Of a stretch of DNA of 24,616 nucleotides, positions 1 through 8,606 are shown in pieces. A model generated the notes under the pieces. That model saw only the letters and a list, made by a program, of their open reading frames with translations. It was not told the origin of the DNA and searched no databases. The first letter of the stretch is position 1. Each line of letters opens with the position of its first letter. Source of the stretch: Multifurca ochricompacta (Eukaryota; Basidiomycota; Agaricomycetes; Russulales; Russulaceae); contig WTXG01000412.1 of NCBI GenBank assembly GCA_022496185.1, positions 1 through 24,616 of the forward strand, written 5' to 3'. The position numbers and the translations under genes were made by a program.

Positions 1-789
1 AGAGAAAACGTCGGGCGATTACATTATGTCCTAGGGCCTGAACATTTACAACATCTCTCAGCCCACAACCCACGCACTTTCGCAATTAATGAAGTGCTTC
101 AGGACCTACGAATGCCATGACTGACCGCCGAGATTGCATGGCTCCGCAAGTTCCAAGCACTTCAGGACAATTTGGAGATGCAGCGCCGCGATTACGAACG
201 ACAGATGGTAAAGATTAATCGGGGGGTTTTTGACATAGAGCATCATCTGGCGAGCATCAGGACGAGGCTGGAACAAGGAGAGGCATACCAAATTATTTCC
301 AAACGGTACGCTGATATTTTTGCGCGACCACTCCCTCATCGCCACCTCGACCTTGCACCCTGACTTAATCCTCATTGCTTCGAAATGCCACGCCTCCATG
401 AAAACCCTGATGGCAAGCTTTGCTGGCGCTGTAACAGCAAGTATCATCTCAGCTGGTGCTGTCCCAAGGCCGCGAAACGATGCCAACATTGCCAAAGCAC
501 CTTGCATTGGAGTCGCCAATGCTTATTCTGACGACTCACGCAGGCCCCCACTGTCCAGAACCCCTCAGGGTGGTGTGGCAAGTGTCTCTCCCACAATGCC
601 GGTCATTGAGAGATCAACTGCCATGTTTACGATGGCTGCTTTCGCTGTGGGAGACAAGGGCCCTACGGTTTTCTACAAACACATGTTTGCCCCATCGATG
701 AAGAAAAGGAGAACTACGATGCGGACCACTACGCCGTAGCTGACGACTACCTCTCCCTAGTCCAGGATGACGACGGTATGCCACTCTAG
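1..789 (+). pseudogene. Zinc-knuckle ORF at the 3' end of a Ty3-type element, broken by four TGA
   Basis: Frame 1 is open from the window edge to a TAG at 787-789 apart from four TGA codons (118, 361, 529, 607). There is no frameshift and no internal TAA or TAG. The N-terminal half is charged and helical (about 40-100), resembling a coiled coil. The C-terminal half holds two perfect CX2CX4HX4C knuckles (CWRC...HLSWCC and CQHC...HWSRQC) and then two looser Cys/His clusters (CGKC...H...C and CFRC...H.C). The ORF lies directly before a purine tract and an LTR start, so it occupies the post-pol position rather than the usual gag position. Knuckles of this kind bind nucleic acid; the role here is not known. 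A gag of unusual arrangement is the alternative, because the rest of the element is outside the window. Confidence 0.6.
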
Positions 790-805
790 CTGGCTCTGCT
801 AGGAC

Positions 806-820
806 TTAAAAAGGGGGTAA
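806..820 (+). other. Polypurine tract before the 3' LTR
   Basis: The tract TTAAAAAGGGGGTAA sits immediately before the LTR start TGTTACGAACCCCG. Its position fits the plus-strand primer site of an LTR retrotransposon and shows that 1-820 is the 3' end of an internal region. Confidence 0.7.
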
Positions 821-1142
821 TGTTACGAACCCCGTTGCGTCGCTTTCATTTTTCCTTTGACATCACATGACACCCCATTTGGCTCTGTTTGCCCCTTTGT
901 TGACCATGTTATGACTTCCTTTGTGCATGTTTGTTCCTTATCTTTGACCGAGGCTGTGCTTATCTCTGACTCATACATTACACAAGAACTCTTACGTATT
1001 TTCCCACCAGAATCGCAATTATACCGAACTCGTCTACGTATATTCTCATCTGGCCCACTTAGCTCTGTTCCCTCTTTGGATAGATTATGACTTCGTTGAT
1101 ACACCGAGTACAATACTCCAATTCAGACTCCGATCTCTATTA

Positions 1143-1647
1143 TGTGAAACAGGCATGTGCGCAGCATACTGACTGTAGAAGTTAGCGGGTTAAGCTGGAA
1201 AGACAAGTTATACTTCAGAGGTTGAAGGAAACTCTATTATACTATGCTACACACCTGGAAAGACAAGTTATCTACACAAGACAGTTAGTCGAAGGTATGG
1301 TAGTAAGTAAAGAGATAGGACTTACACTTCAGAGGTTGAAGGAAACTCTGAAGTGTAAGAGACGAAACAGACACCCTTATATACTATTCAAGGGATGGTC
1401 TGTGCACTGGGAATAAGTCCACAAGTGCCGGACAACGTCCAAACAATAAACATGAGGGAGAAAGGCCATTGGCCACTACAGAAATCACATGTTACATGGT
1501 GTATCAGTCAGCTACTGCGGAATGTGAGAAAGAAAGTAATAAAGATATAGTAAAAGTCTGAAACTCCGGTATCTAATCTAATCTACAAAGTAGCTAATCT
1601 AATCACCTGATGCCTGAAGCATCACCAAACATCTCCTGTGTTCAACA
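1143..1647 (+). repeat. Solo LTR, copy A (505 bp), with TATTA target duplication
   Basis: It starts TGTGAAACAGG and ends TGTGTTCAACA. The 5-bp TATTA occurs at 1138-1142 and again at 1648-1652, and removing one copy plus the insert restores the surrounding LTR through its TATA box. No coding sequence is present, so this is a solo LTR from LTR-LTR recombination. It contains internal direct repeats (ACTTCAGAGGTTGAAGGAAA at 1212 and 1326) and a TATATA box near 1380. It belongs to the same family as copies B, C and D at 3803-4823. The TG...CAACA ends resemble Ty1/copia LTRs, but no internal region is available to prove the class. Confidence 0.88.
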
Positions 1648-1654
1648 TATTATG

Positions 1655-1699
1655 TATATAAGGCCTGCCTAGATAGCCTGTATGCCTTAGACTTGACTT
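1655..1699 (+). promoter_or_regulatory. LTR core promoter and self-primer segment
   Basis: TATATAAG at 1655-1662 is followed 34 nt after its first base by AGACTTGACTT (1689-1699). The same pair with the same spacing is found in the - strand LTR at 3224-3802, where the 11-mer is complementary to the primer-binding site. Here the matching primer site lies outside the window. Confidence 0.6.
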
Positions 1700-1925
1700 C
1701 TTAATCGACTTGGTGCATTACCTTCTGGGTGATTCCTAAGACCCGACTCTTGAATCGTCTCAGTGCTTCTGGCACTTGTCCACTCACCAACACTAAGGGA
1801 TTAGCTCCTTCGTGTTGACTTCTCACTCAATCTCCGTGTACTTGGAAGACAGTGCACACCTGATTCCGTAGTTCTGCTACACGACTCATCACACGTTGTG
1901 ACGAATGCCCGCATCAGGCATTACA

Positions 1926-3204
1926 TTCCTTCCTTCATCAATGTCTGTCGTTCGTCTTCAGTGAGCATAGCTCGGGCTCTGGTTCTGTCGGCTGACATAT
2001 CCATGGCATTTGGGTCATGCTGGGAAGTGTGTGTGGGCTTAATCCCGAAGGCGGCCTTCCACTGGTCCTGGGTTTTTCCCTTCTTTGTATCGACTCCAAA
2101 GCGTGTCTGGAAGTCGAGGTAATCCTGCTGCTGTCGTCGAGCAGCGTCTACCCATGTGTCCCAGTCATTGGGATGGTGAAACTGGATGATGTTTTTAACT
2201 AAGGGATTGGGCAACCCCTGAGAGAAGAGGTCCAGAGTTGCCTCTTCATCAGTGTCGTAGCTGGCCCTGTTGGCCAAGCTTCTGAACTTTGCTACATAGG
2301 CATCAAGTTCTCCCTTTTCCATTCGCAGAGCCTTGAGCTCTTGAGCAGCCTTCTGCTTGGCCTGCCCATCTGTGAATGCATCCTTAAACCTCTGGGCAAT
2401 GGTTTCCCAGAGACCTTCACTAGTGGTATGATGGCCACTCTCAACTTGTTTGTTCAGCCATTCCAGCTGTTCCATTGTCCAGTCGTCCACTGCTTCTCCT
2501 CGGATTAGTGACAAAAAAAGGTTGGTGCATTGGAATGGGTTGATGATCTGTGGGACGTCATGGTTGAAATTTTTGAAAGTAGTAAATTCCAACATGAATT
2601 TTTTGCTCTGCGATTGGTCTCCTGCAAATGTCTGTGGCAGGACACCTGACAGTCATCCCGATGGTGGGGGAATATTTGGTGGTAGCACGGCAGGTGGAGG
2701 AGGAGGGACTGGGTCTGGAAGTTGGGCTGCGATGGTAGACATGTTCTGGTAAAACGGGGTGATGGTGTTGGTGGACTGTATCGAGATCTGGGGAGTTGTC
2801 AAAACAGGGGCTCTGGATGTGACAACTGCGGGTGCAACTGGGGATGTAGTTGACACTAATACCAGTGCTTCTTCACTATGTTCTTCTACGTACTCTTCTG
2901 GCTCTGAGTCTGTAACAATGGCTGGGGGATTCTCCCTCCACGGTCCTAATCCAAATTCGGGTGGGGTGGGTCCTGTAGTGACCCAAGAGTGTCGGCTGTC
3001 CGAGTATCGGATGCGGTACCAAACTCTTTTCTCGTCGTCGTATTCTACCGGTTGGTATCTTCCATCATGATAGACGTAGTATCCAAACTCGGACTCAAAA
3101 TCTTTCCAGGTGGCAGAACCAAGCACTTGTTGTGAAAGGTCAGGCTCGTCCCTTCATTCGATGGGTTCTTCTTTAAAGAGGGTCTGACTGCGGCTGGAAG
3201 CCAT
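1926..3204 (-). pseudogene. Ty3-type gag, N-terminal part, truncated just before the zinc knuckle
   Basis: Reading on the - strand from ATG 3204, one frame runs to 1926 with two TGA stops (3156-3154 and 2655-2653). The N-terminus has a Tyr/Trp-rich module, then a proline-rich linker (PPPPPAVLPPNIPPP), then the retrotransposon gag domain with the typical LWETIAQRFKDAF and LDAYVAKFRSLA segments. The DPNAMDMSADR motif, which precedes the CCHC knuckle in such gags (compare DPNAMDVDT in the gag at 8758-10236), is near the break. The frame is cut after KEGM by the LTR ending at 1925, one residue before the expected knuckle cysteine. The start is placed 20 nt downstream of the LTR and 7 nt after the primer site. 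Confidence 0.88.
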
Positions 3205-3210
3205 GGTGAG

Positions 3211-3221
3211 AGACTTGACTT
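3211..3221 (-). other. Self-complementary primer-binding site of the - strand element
   Basis: On the - strand the sequence 2 nt after the LTR end is AAGTCAAGTCT. It is exactly complementary to AGACTTGACTT inside the LTR (3457-3447), which begins 34 nt after the TATA box. No TGG-type tRNA primer match is present next to the LTR. This is the layout of Tf1-type self-priming. Confidence 0.65.
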
Positions 3222-3223
3222 GA

Positions 3224-3802
3224 TGTTACATCCAGTGCGGGACGTTCCACATGACTTGTGTGACAGTGTGGTTCATAGGTTCAGATAAGGGACCAATAAG
3301 ATTCCTTGGAGTCAAACGTGATGAGTCAAAGTCAAAGAGGCTGTACTCTAAGATGATGGTGAGCAGGAAGTGCCCAAGAGCACTGAGACAAGTAAACTTT
3401 GAGAAGCAAAGGGGAGTCCAGAAGACTTAGCACCGATGTATTCAATAAGTCAAGTCTGAGCTCTACAGTGTAACTATAGCCGACTTATATACATAAAGGG
3501 GTGAGTGTCTATTGATAAGAATCATGGAGTCAAGTGGGCCCAAATATCTGGAAGCGGAGGGGGTAAAGCCTGGCTTCTACTGATAGGGGATTAAGTAAAT
3601 GTCCAGTCATATGATAAGAAGATAAGTGATAGGCAAAGATAAGGGTAGACAAACATAACCAAACAAGCGAGTCACAGGGATGGGCAAAGAGCATGTGACG
3701 GATCCCACGATGGAGATGTGATCTGATAATGAAGTATGGGTGGCAAGGAAGGGTCATCGTTGGGTAGGAAAAAGAACACAGGAAGAGACGGGGTTCGTAA
3801 CA
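3224..3802 (-). repeat. 5' LTR of the - strand Ty3-type element (579 bp)
   Basis: Read on the - strand it begins TGTTACGAACCCCG and ends GGATGTAACA, perfect short inverted ends. It holds TATATAAG, followed at +34 by the putative transcript start AGACTTGACTT (3457-3447). Gag begins just inside. The outer end (3803) adjoins CATTGGCC, which belongs to an interrupted LTR of the copy A-D family, so CATTG is the expected target duplication. Confidence 0.88.
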
Positions 3803-3995
3803 CATTGGCCAAAGAGATATCACATGCTAACTGTGCATTACTAAGTCCATCACTAATCAGCTGAGTAAGGTGAGAAAGAAATGTAATAAAGATAACATAA
3901 AAAGTCCGATACTCCGAGATCTAATCTAATCTAATCTTACAGCTGAAGCGAACCTTAGATGCCTGAAGCATCTCTCGACACATCCTGTGTCAACA
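3803..3995 (+). repeat. LTR copy B, 3' fragment
   Basis: It matches the last part of copies A, C and D: CATTGGCCAAAG, AAAGTCCGATACTCCG, TCTAATCTAATC, GATGCCTGAAGCATC, and the end TGTGTCAACA. Its 5' part was displaced by the - strand Ty3 insertion and should lie to the left of this window. It ends at 3995 directly against AGAAG of copy D, which would be its target site. Confidence 0.8.
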
Positions 3996-4823
3996 AGAAG
4001 AACTCTGAAGTGAAAGAGATGAAACAGACACCCTTATGTCAAACAATCATGCTGCTGGTTATACTGACTGTGGTTAGTAGCGTGTTAGGCTATAAAGCAA
4101 ATAGTACTTCAGAGGTAGAAGAACTCTTTATTAACTATACTACTGACCTATAAAGCAAATAGTCTACATAAGACAGTTAGTTAAAGGTAAAAGAACAGTA
4201 TAGTAAAAGGGAACTTACACTTCAGAGGTAGAAGAACTCTGAAGTGAAAGAGACGAAACAGACACCCTTATATACCCCAAGGGATGTTCTGTGCACACTG
4301 GGAATAAGTCCACAAGTGCTGGACAATAAACAAAGAGGGATAAAGGCTATTGGCCAAAGAGATATCACATGCTTACTGTGCATTACTAAGGACATCACTA
4401 ATCAGCTGAGTAAGGTGAGAAAGAAATGTAATAAAGATAACATAAAAAGTCCGATACTCCGAAATCTAATCTAATCTAATCTACAGCTGAAGCGAACCTT
4501 AGATGCCTGAAGCATCTCCAGACATGTCCTGTGTCAACACCTTATATACCCATGGGGGCCAGGGAAAATGGTCTGTGCACACTGGGAATAAGTCCACTAG
4601 TGCCGGACAATAAACAATGAGGGACTAAGGCCATTGGCCAAAAGAGAATCACATGCTTACTGCACATTACTAAGTACATCACTAATCAGCTGAGTAAGGT
4701 GAGAAAGAAATGTAATAAAGATATCATAAAAAGTCCGAAACTCCGGAACCTAATCTAATCTTATCTACAGCTTAAGCGATCCTTAGATGCCTGAAGCATC
4801 TCCAGACATGTCCTGTGTCAACA
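3996..4823 (+). repeat. LTR copy D, interrupted by copy C
   Basis: Two pieces (3996-4036 and 4540-4823) form one LTR 3' part when copy C and one CCTTA duplication are removed; the join restores the TATA box CCTTATATACC. The end is TGTGTCAACA at 4823. The 5' part of copy D lies beyond copy B and so outside the window. It differs from C by a short insertion just after the TATA box. Confidence 0.78.
4037..4539 (+). repeat. Solo LTR, copy C (503 bp), with CCTTA target duplication
   Basis: It starts TGTCAAACAATC and ends TGTGTCAACA. CCTTA stands at 4032-4036 and at 4540-4544. It inserted within the TATA box region of another member of its own family. Length and internal features (perfect ACTTCAGAG / CTCTGAAGT inverted repeat, TATATA box, TCTAATC repeats) match copy A. 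Confidence 0.88.
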
Positions 4824-5055
4824 ATAAGATCAGAAATGTGTTCACAGTTAATTAGATACTTGGGATATACATCTAATACAAGTGATAAGATCAAAAATGC
4901 ATTCACAATTAATTAGATACTTGGGATGTACATCTAAGTGATAAGATCAAAAATGTGTTCACAATTAATTAGATACTAAAGATATACATCTAAGATAATA
5001 CAAGTGATAAGATCAAAATGCATTCACAATTAATTAGATACAAGTGATAAAATCA
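4824..5055. repeat. AT-rich tandem repeat, about four variable units
   Basis: Units of about 40-66 bp each begin ATAAGATCA(A)AAATG and contain TTCACAATTAATTAGATAC, most followed by a variable TATACATCTAA tail. A degenerate fifth start (ATAAAATCAATT) closes the array. The units differ in length by loss of the tail. No coding potential is seen. Confidence 0.8.
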
Positions 5056-5100
5056 ATTCTGCATAACCCTATATATAATATATTGTGTGTCTTTACTAGT

Positions 5101-5220
5101 GAGGCTGGGTGGCTTAGTGGTTAGAGCACCAGACTGAGCTTGTTCCTGGAGGTCTTAGGTTCAATCCATGTTTCAGCCATTTCTGTTCTAGGTTGGTGAG
5201 CCTAGTAAAAAAATAATTTT
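5101..5220 (+). repeat. tRNA-like unit, probably a SINE head or tRNA pseudogene
   Basis: From 5103 to 5179 a tRNA fold can be traced. The acceptor GGCTGGG pairs with TTCAGCC (two G-T pairs), the D arm is GCTT...GAGC with box A (TGGCTTAGTGG), and box B is GGTTCAATCC. The anticodon arm has extra bases (stem CCAG/CTGG, long loop) and the T stem is poorly paired, so a working tRNA is unlikely. A short body and an A-rich tail (TAGTAAAAAAATAATTTT) follow, as in tRNA-derived SINEs. Such short elements use internal RNA polymerase III boxes. Confidence 0.5.
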
Positions 5221-5393
5221 ATATAATAATATTCCCATGAGTATTCCACGAGTACCCATGCGGGTACCCAGGGTGCCAAAATCAATACCCAGATCTGCAT
5301 GAGTATTTTCCCACAGATCACCTGGATCTGTGAGTATCAATACCTGCGAGTTTTCCCACGGCTCTACTCAAAAAACTCGCAAGTTACCCAGAC
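5221..5393. other. Non-coding stretch with degenerate GAGTA / GGTACCC repeats
   Basis: Short recurring words (CATGAGTATT, GAGTACCCATG, CGGGTACCC, TGAGTATCAATACC) give a degenerate repeat texture. No ORF or recognisable element is seen before the RT fragment begins. Confidence 0.4.
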
Positions 5394-6822
5394 TCATGCT
5401 ATGCCCTAGTATACATGGACGATATACTGGTAGCCACAACAAATAACCTGACTCATCATCAAGAGTGAGTTCACCAAGTATTGGATATCCTGCACAAGCA
5501 CAACCTGTATCTCAAACCAGCTAAATGCTCATTTGAACAACAAAGTGTGGAGTACTTGGGAGTCATGTTAGAAGGAGGATGTGTGCAAATGGACCCGGTC
5601 AAGGTACAAGGAATTTGGGAGTGGCCTATACCCACATGTGTCAAGGATGTGTGGTCCTTCATCGGGTTCTGTAATTTCTACTGATGTTTTGTACAAGGAT
5701 TTTCAGGGATTGCCCAGCCATTGAACAGATTACTAAAGAAGGATGTACCCTGGCATTGGGGACAAGAACAACAACAGGCTTTCAAATGAATCTGAGACAT
5801 TGTTGGCTTGGAGCCTGTCCTTCTACAGCCAGACCTAGAAAAACCCTTCGAACTTGAAGTTGATGTGTCTCATTTCGCCAATGGGGTGGTACTAAATCAG
5901 TGTGACTCAACAGGACTACTCCATCCCATCACCTTCTACTCTGAGACCTTTTCACCAGCAGAACAGAACTATGACATTTGGGACAGAGAGCTACTCGCCA
6001 TTGTAAAGGCACTACAACACTGGCGACCATATTTAGCCGGGACCCCTCATAAAACTGTTATTCACACTGATCACTCCAACCTATTATACTGGAAGGAACC
6101 CCATAAGATTAGTTGACGGGTAGCTCGTGAAGTCCTAGAGCTGGAGGAGTACAACTTCATACTGAAGCACATTGCAGGAAGTTGCAATGCACATGCAGAT
6201 GCCTTGTCATGATGGCCCGACTTGAACAATGGAGAGGAGGACAATAACAACATCACAGTACTCCCCAAAGAAGTCTTCACAAAAACAGCCATCATCAGTC
6301 TTCATGACATGGATCTGTGGGCCCAAGTGTCACAGAATATGAACCAGCAGTTATGCCAATCATGGGTGGATGCACATGGGCTGAAAAAGATTGATGGCCT
6401 TTGGTGGAAGGATGGGGATCATCTCATTGTCACCAGTGGCGACAACATTAAGAGGGGGGTGATCCATTTTCACCACAATCTCCCCTCTGCAGGCCACCCT
6501 GGCATTGCCAACACATATGCCCTTGCCAAATGAGATTACTGGTGGCTGAACATGAAGAAGGATGTGGAAAGCTATGTGAAGGGATGTGCAGATTGTCAAG
6601 CCAATAAAGTAAACACGCACCTGCACCTACCAGCACCATTCCCAATCACACCTACGACCTCACTACCATTCCAGACTGTCGCCATGGACTTCATTGTCAG
6701 ACTTCCCATCTCCAGAGGTTTTGACTCCATTTTGACCATCACAGACCATGACTGCTCTAAAGCAGCATTGTTTATACCTTGCAATGAGTCTATCACAGCA
6801 GAAGGAGTGGCCAAACTCTACC
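5394..6822 (+). pseudogene. Ty3-type pol fragment: RT C-terminus, RNase H, integrase N-terminus
   Basis: A single frame runs through without frameshift but with seven TGA codons (5466, 5682, 5787, 5793, 6114, 6210, 6531). Visible parts in order are: RT active site VYMDDIL; the KCSFEQQSVEYLG and SFIGFCNFY blocks; RNase H (ELEVDVSHFANG, DRELLAIVKALQHW, HTDHSNLLY); the integrase zinc-binding region (GHPGIANT ... CADCQANK); and the first part of the integrase core (MDFIVRLPISRG, SKAALFIPC). Most TGA codons stand where arginine is usual, for example before the WPD after DALS. The 5' part is missing and the 3' part is cut by the LTR at 6823. CpG is rare, which fits an old copy. Confidence 0.9.
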
Positions 6823-7396
6823 TGTCATGAACTGACACCCTAGAAGACCTCCTGACCCCCTAGAAATCTCTAGATGCTCCCAGAGACCTTGTAGAACCCT
6901 CAGAGACAAAGATAACCCTAGATTAAGACCAGAGAAGGGCCAGTCTGGACCAGGGCCAGACTCCTGCCAAATTGGAGACCTGTGGGAAGAGTACTAACAG
7001 AACCCCACAATGCCTAAACAGCAGTCCACAAACTGTGGACTGCAGACTGTGGATTTCTAAGCCCAAAAGTGGGGCTATTCTCATTGGTGGATCAGTAGGG
7101 AGTTAAAGCGAAGTTAACCTCCCCTAAAGTGGTGCACAGACCAAAGTCCCAGTTGTAATTACATATATAAACCCTTTGGGAATAGAATGGACAGCTCCAG
7201 ACTGTCCACTTGTGATCCAGTTCCTGATTACCTAGGAGATTAGCCCCACCTTGTGGAAGGCTTCTCATCCCTTGCCTTTGAGCTGTTCGCTTTGTCTTCC
7301 TGCACTTTCCCCCTCACTCTCATCCTTTGCCCACTTCCAAATCCCTTCCCCTTGCATACAACCCACTGTCCAGGCAGTCGACAGTGAGTTGTAACA
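6823..7396 (+). repeat. Complete LTR (574 bp) inserted in the pol fragment
   Basis: It starts TGTCATGAACTGACACCC and ends GAGTTGTAACA. It has TATATAAA at 7164 and a putative transcript start AGACTGTCCA at 7199-7208. A complementary primer site stands 2 nt after its 3' end, so it is laid out as a 5' LTR. There is no purine tract before it and pol is cut mid-domain, so it is not the 3' LTR of the pol fragment. CTACC (6818-6822) would be the target site; no second copy is visible. Confidence 0.7.
7164..7208 (+). promoter_or_regulatory. LTR core promoter and self-primer segment
   Basis: TATATAAA (7164-7171) is followed by AGACTGTCCA at 7199-7208, 35 nt from the first base of the box. An inverted repeat TGGACAG / CTGTCCA (7189-7195 and 7202-7208) straddles this point. 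Confidence 0.55.
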
Positions 7397-7398
7397 TT

Positions 7399-7408
7399 TG
7401 GACAGTCT
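7399..7408 (+). other. Self-complementary primer-binding site
   Basis: TGGACAGTCT begins 2 nt after the LTR end and is the exact reverse complement of AGACTGTCCA at the presumed RNA start (7199-7208). Confidence 0.6.
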
Positions 7409-7427
7409 CTTTTACAGCAGACAGTGA

Positions 7428-8006
7428 CTGACAAAGTGCCCTAGTGTCCCAAAACAGCTCCCCTGTGTCTTACACCTCGGATCAAGCAGCCTCCCCCCCC
7501 TATGAGCTCACTCCCCCCATGAGATCCTCAACTTCACTGCCTTAGTAGAGGCAGCTGCCACAGCATCCCCTGCCCCCCCTTTGTCGGTTTTGCCTCTTCT
7601 GGAACTCCCAGAACTTCACCCCCTCCCTGTGCCCTCCCCCACCCTCCAATTGCCTCCCCTTGTTCCCCCAGGCCTCTTGAATGCATCCAAAACCTTTGGC
7701 ACCCCCCCTCCTTGTTATATTCACCTCCCAACCCCTGCTCCACCCCCTCCCACTGCAGCAAATGCCCTCTCCCCTCACCACCCTGGCCTTGTCCATTGGA
7801 CTCCTCCTCCTTCTCTTGTCAATTGCCCCCTTTGCATTGACCATCCAACCAATCCTCACCAATTTCTTATATACTACTCGCTTGACAGTCAGCAAGAGTC
7901 TTGGGTGCCCACTCAGTTTTCCAGAGAACCTAGCTTCTTTGACCAATTCCCCTGCTTTGTGGATGTGCTTGCTGATCTCCCCCATTATCTCCCTGGTGTG
8001 GTCGTT
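7428..8006 (+). pseudogene. Unrecognised LTR-element ORF, 5' part (continues at 15473)
   Basis: Frame 0 is open from 7428 to the chromovirus insertion at 8007 except for one TGA (7503-7505). The product is strongly proline-rich at first (repeated PPL, PVPSP, PAPPPP), then less biased (SREPSFFDQFPCFVDVLADL). It follows the LTR and primer site directly, which is the usual gag position, but no gag motif is recognised. No in-frame ATG is visible, so the start is uncertain. When the insertion and one TCGTT copy are removed, the frame runs straight on at 15473. I do not recognise the protein. Confidence 0.5.
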
Positions 8007-8592
8007 TGTGACAGTTTGTTTCCCTTACTTTTCTTTTCTTTGTCGACTGTCCGGACAACTGTCTGAGTTGTATCAGTTAACCTATCTAACTAGGTTAACT
8101 GACTGAATACTAGGAGGGCGTAACCCCTCTGTTGTTTTCTGTTTCCTTATGTACTGATCTAGCCCATCTCCTGTACCTATATGACGTGGTATGACGTAGC
8201 TTTGAGGTCACTGTGACGCAGCATGATATCATCCTATGATACCTACTTTACTTCATTGGCTAGACTCTTATCTCGAGTAGTGATCCAACTGTATTTAAAC
8301 CTATTACACTCTAGAGAACAGACCTTAAGTCTGTTCTCCTGTGTCAATACAGGTGTTTCCTTTGACTCACTGAAAGATTCCCCTTGAACCCTCTTAAGTC
8401 GCGACTTAGAGGGACTTCGAACCCCAGTAGCTTGTGACAGGACTTAGTGTTGCTGTTCGATCCCGTATCTCGCATGCGCCCCTCCATCTTGTGTGGGCTT
8501 AACTCGACTTAGTTGTGGTCTTGATCCTGACTTAGTTACCTCGAATCCAGACGACTCTCTGATCTTGACACAGCACGCACCTGGCTGTGACA
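8007..8592 (+). repeat. 5' LTR of the chromovirus (586 bp)
   Basis: It starts TGTGACAGTTTG and ends GGCTGTGACA. It contains a TATA-like TATTTAAA at 8292 and an inverted repeat GAGAACAGAC / GTCTGTTCTC (8314-8323, 8329-8338) around the presumed RNA start. Compared with the 3' LTR it has one extra T in a T run near 8146 and three C/T or G/A differences, all at CpG. Confidence 0.95.
8292..8337 (+). promoter_or_regulatory. LTR core promoter and self-primer segment
   Basis: TATTTAAA (8292-8299) is followed at +34 by TAAGTCTGTTCT (8326-8337), the exact complement of the primer site at 8595-8606. If transcription starts there, the RNA 5' end can fold onto the primer site. Confidence 0.65.
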
Positions 8593-8594
8593 TT

Positions 8595-8606
8595 AGAACA
8601 GACTTA
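8595..8606 (+). other. Self-complementary primer-binding site of the chromovirus
   Basis: AGAACAGACTTA begins 2 nt after the 5' LTR and is the reverse complement of TAAGTCTGTTCT in R. No tRNA-type TGG follows the LTR. Confidence 0.68.

Larger units (their letters stand above)
821..1925 (+). repeat. 3' LTR (or terminal LTR) of the + strand Ty3-type element, split by a solo LTR
   Basis: It begins TGTTACGAACCCC and ends GCATTACA. Without the nested 1143-1647 insertion and one copy of its 5-bp duplication it is about 595 bp, close to the 579-bp LTR at 3224-3802. The two share their first 15 bases, the TATA region and the start of R (AGACTTGACTT at the same distance from TATA), but U3 is otherwise different, so they are related subfamilies. 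The right end abuts the - strand gag, where TTCCT (1926-1930) is the expected target duplication; its partner is outside the window. Confidence 0.8.

Noticed and set aside
4824..5055. CRISPR-like array
   Set aside because: The spacing is irregular, the units are variable without unique spacers, and the context is eukaryotic.
6823..7396. LTR as the 3' LTR of the pol fragment 5394-6822
   Set aside because: Pol stops in the integrase core, no purine tract precedes the LTR, and a primer site lies downstream, so it is a separate insertion.
7534..7985. - strand frames rich in Gly and Arg
   Set aside because: They are shadows of the proline-rich + strand frame, which continues exactly across the chromovirus insertion.
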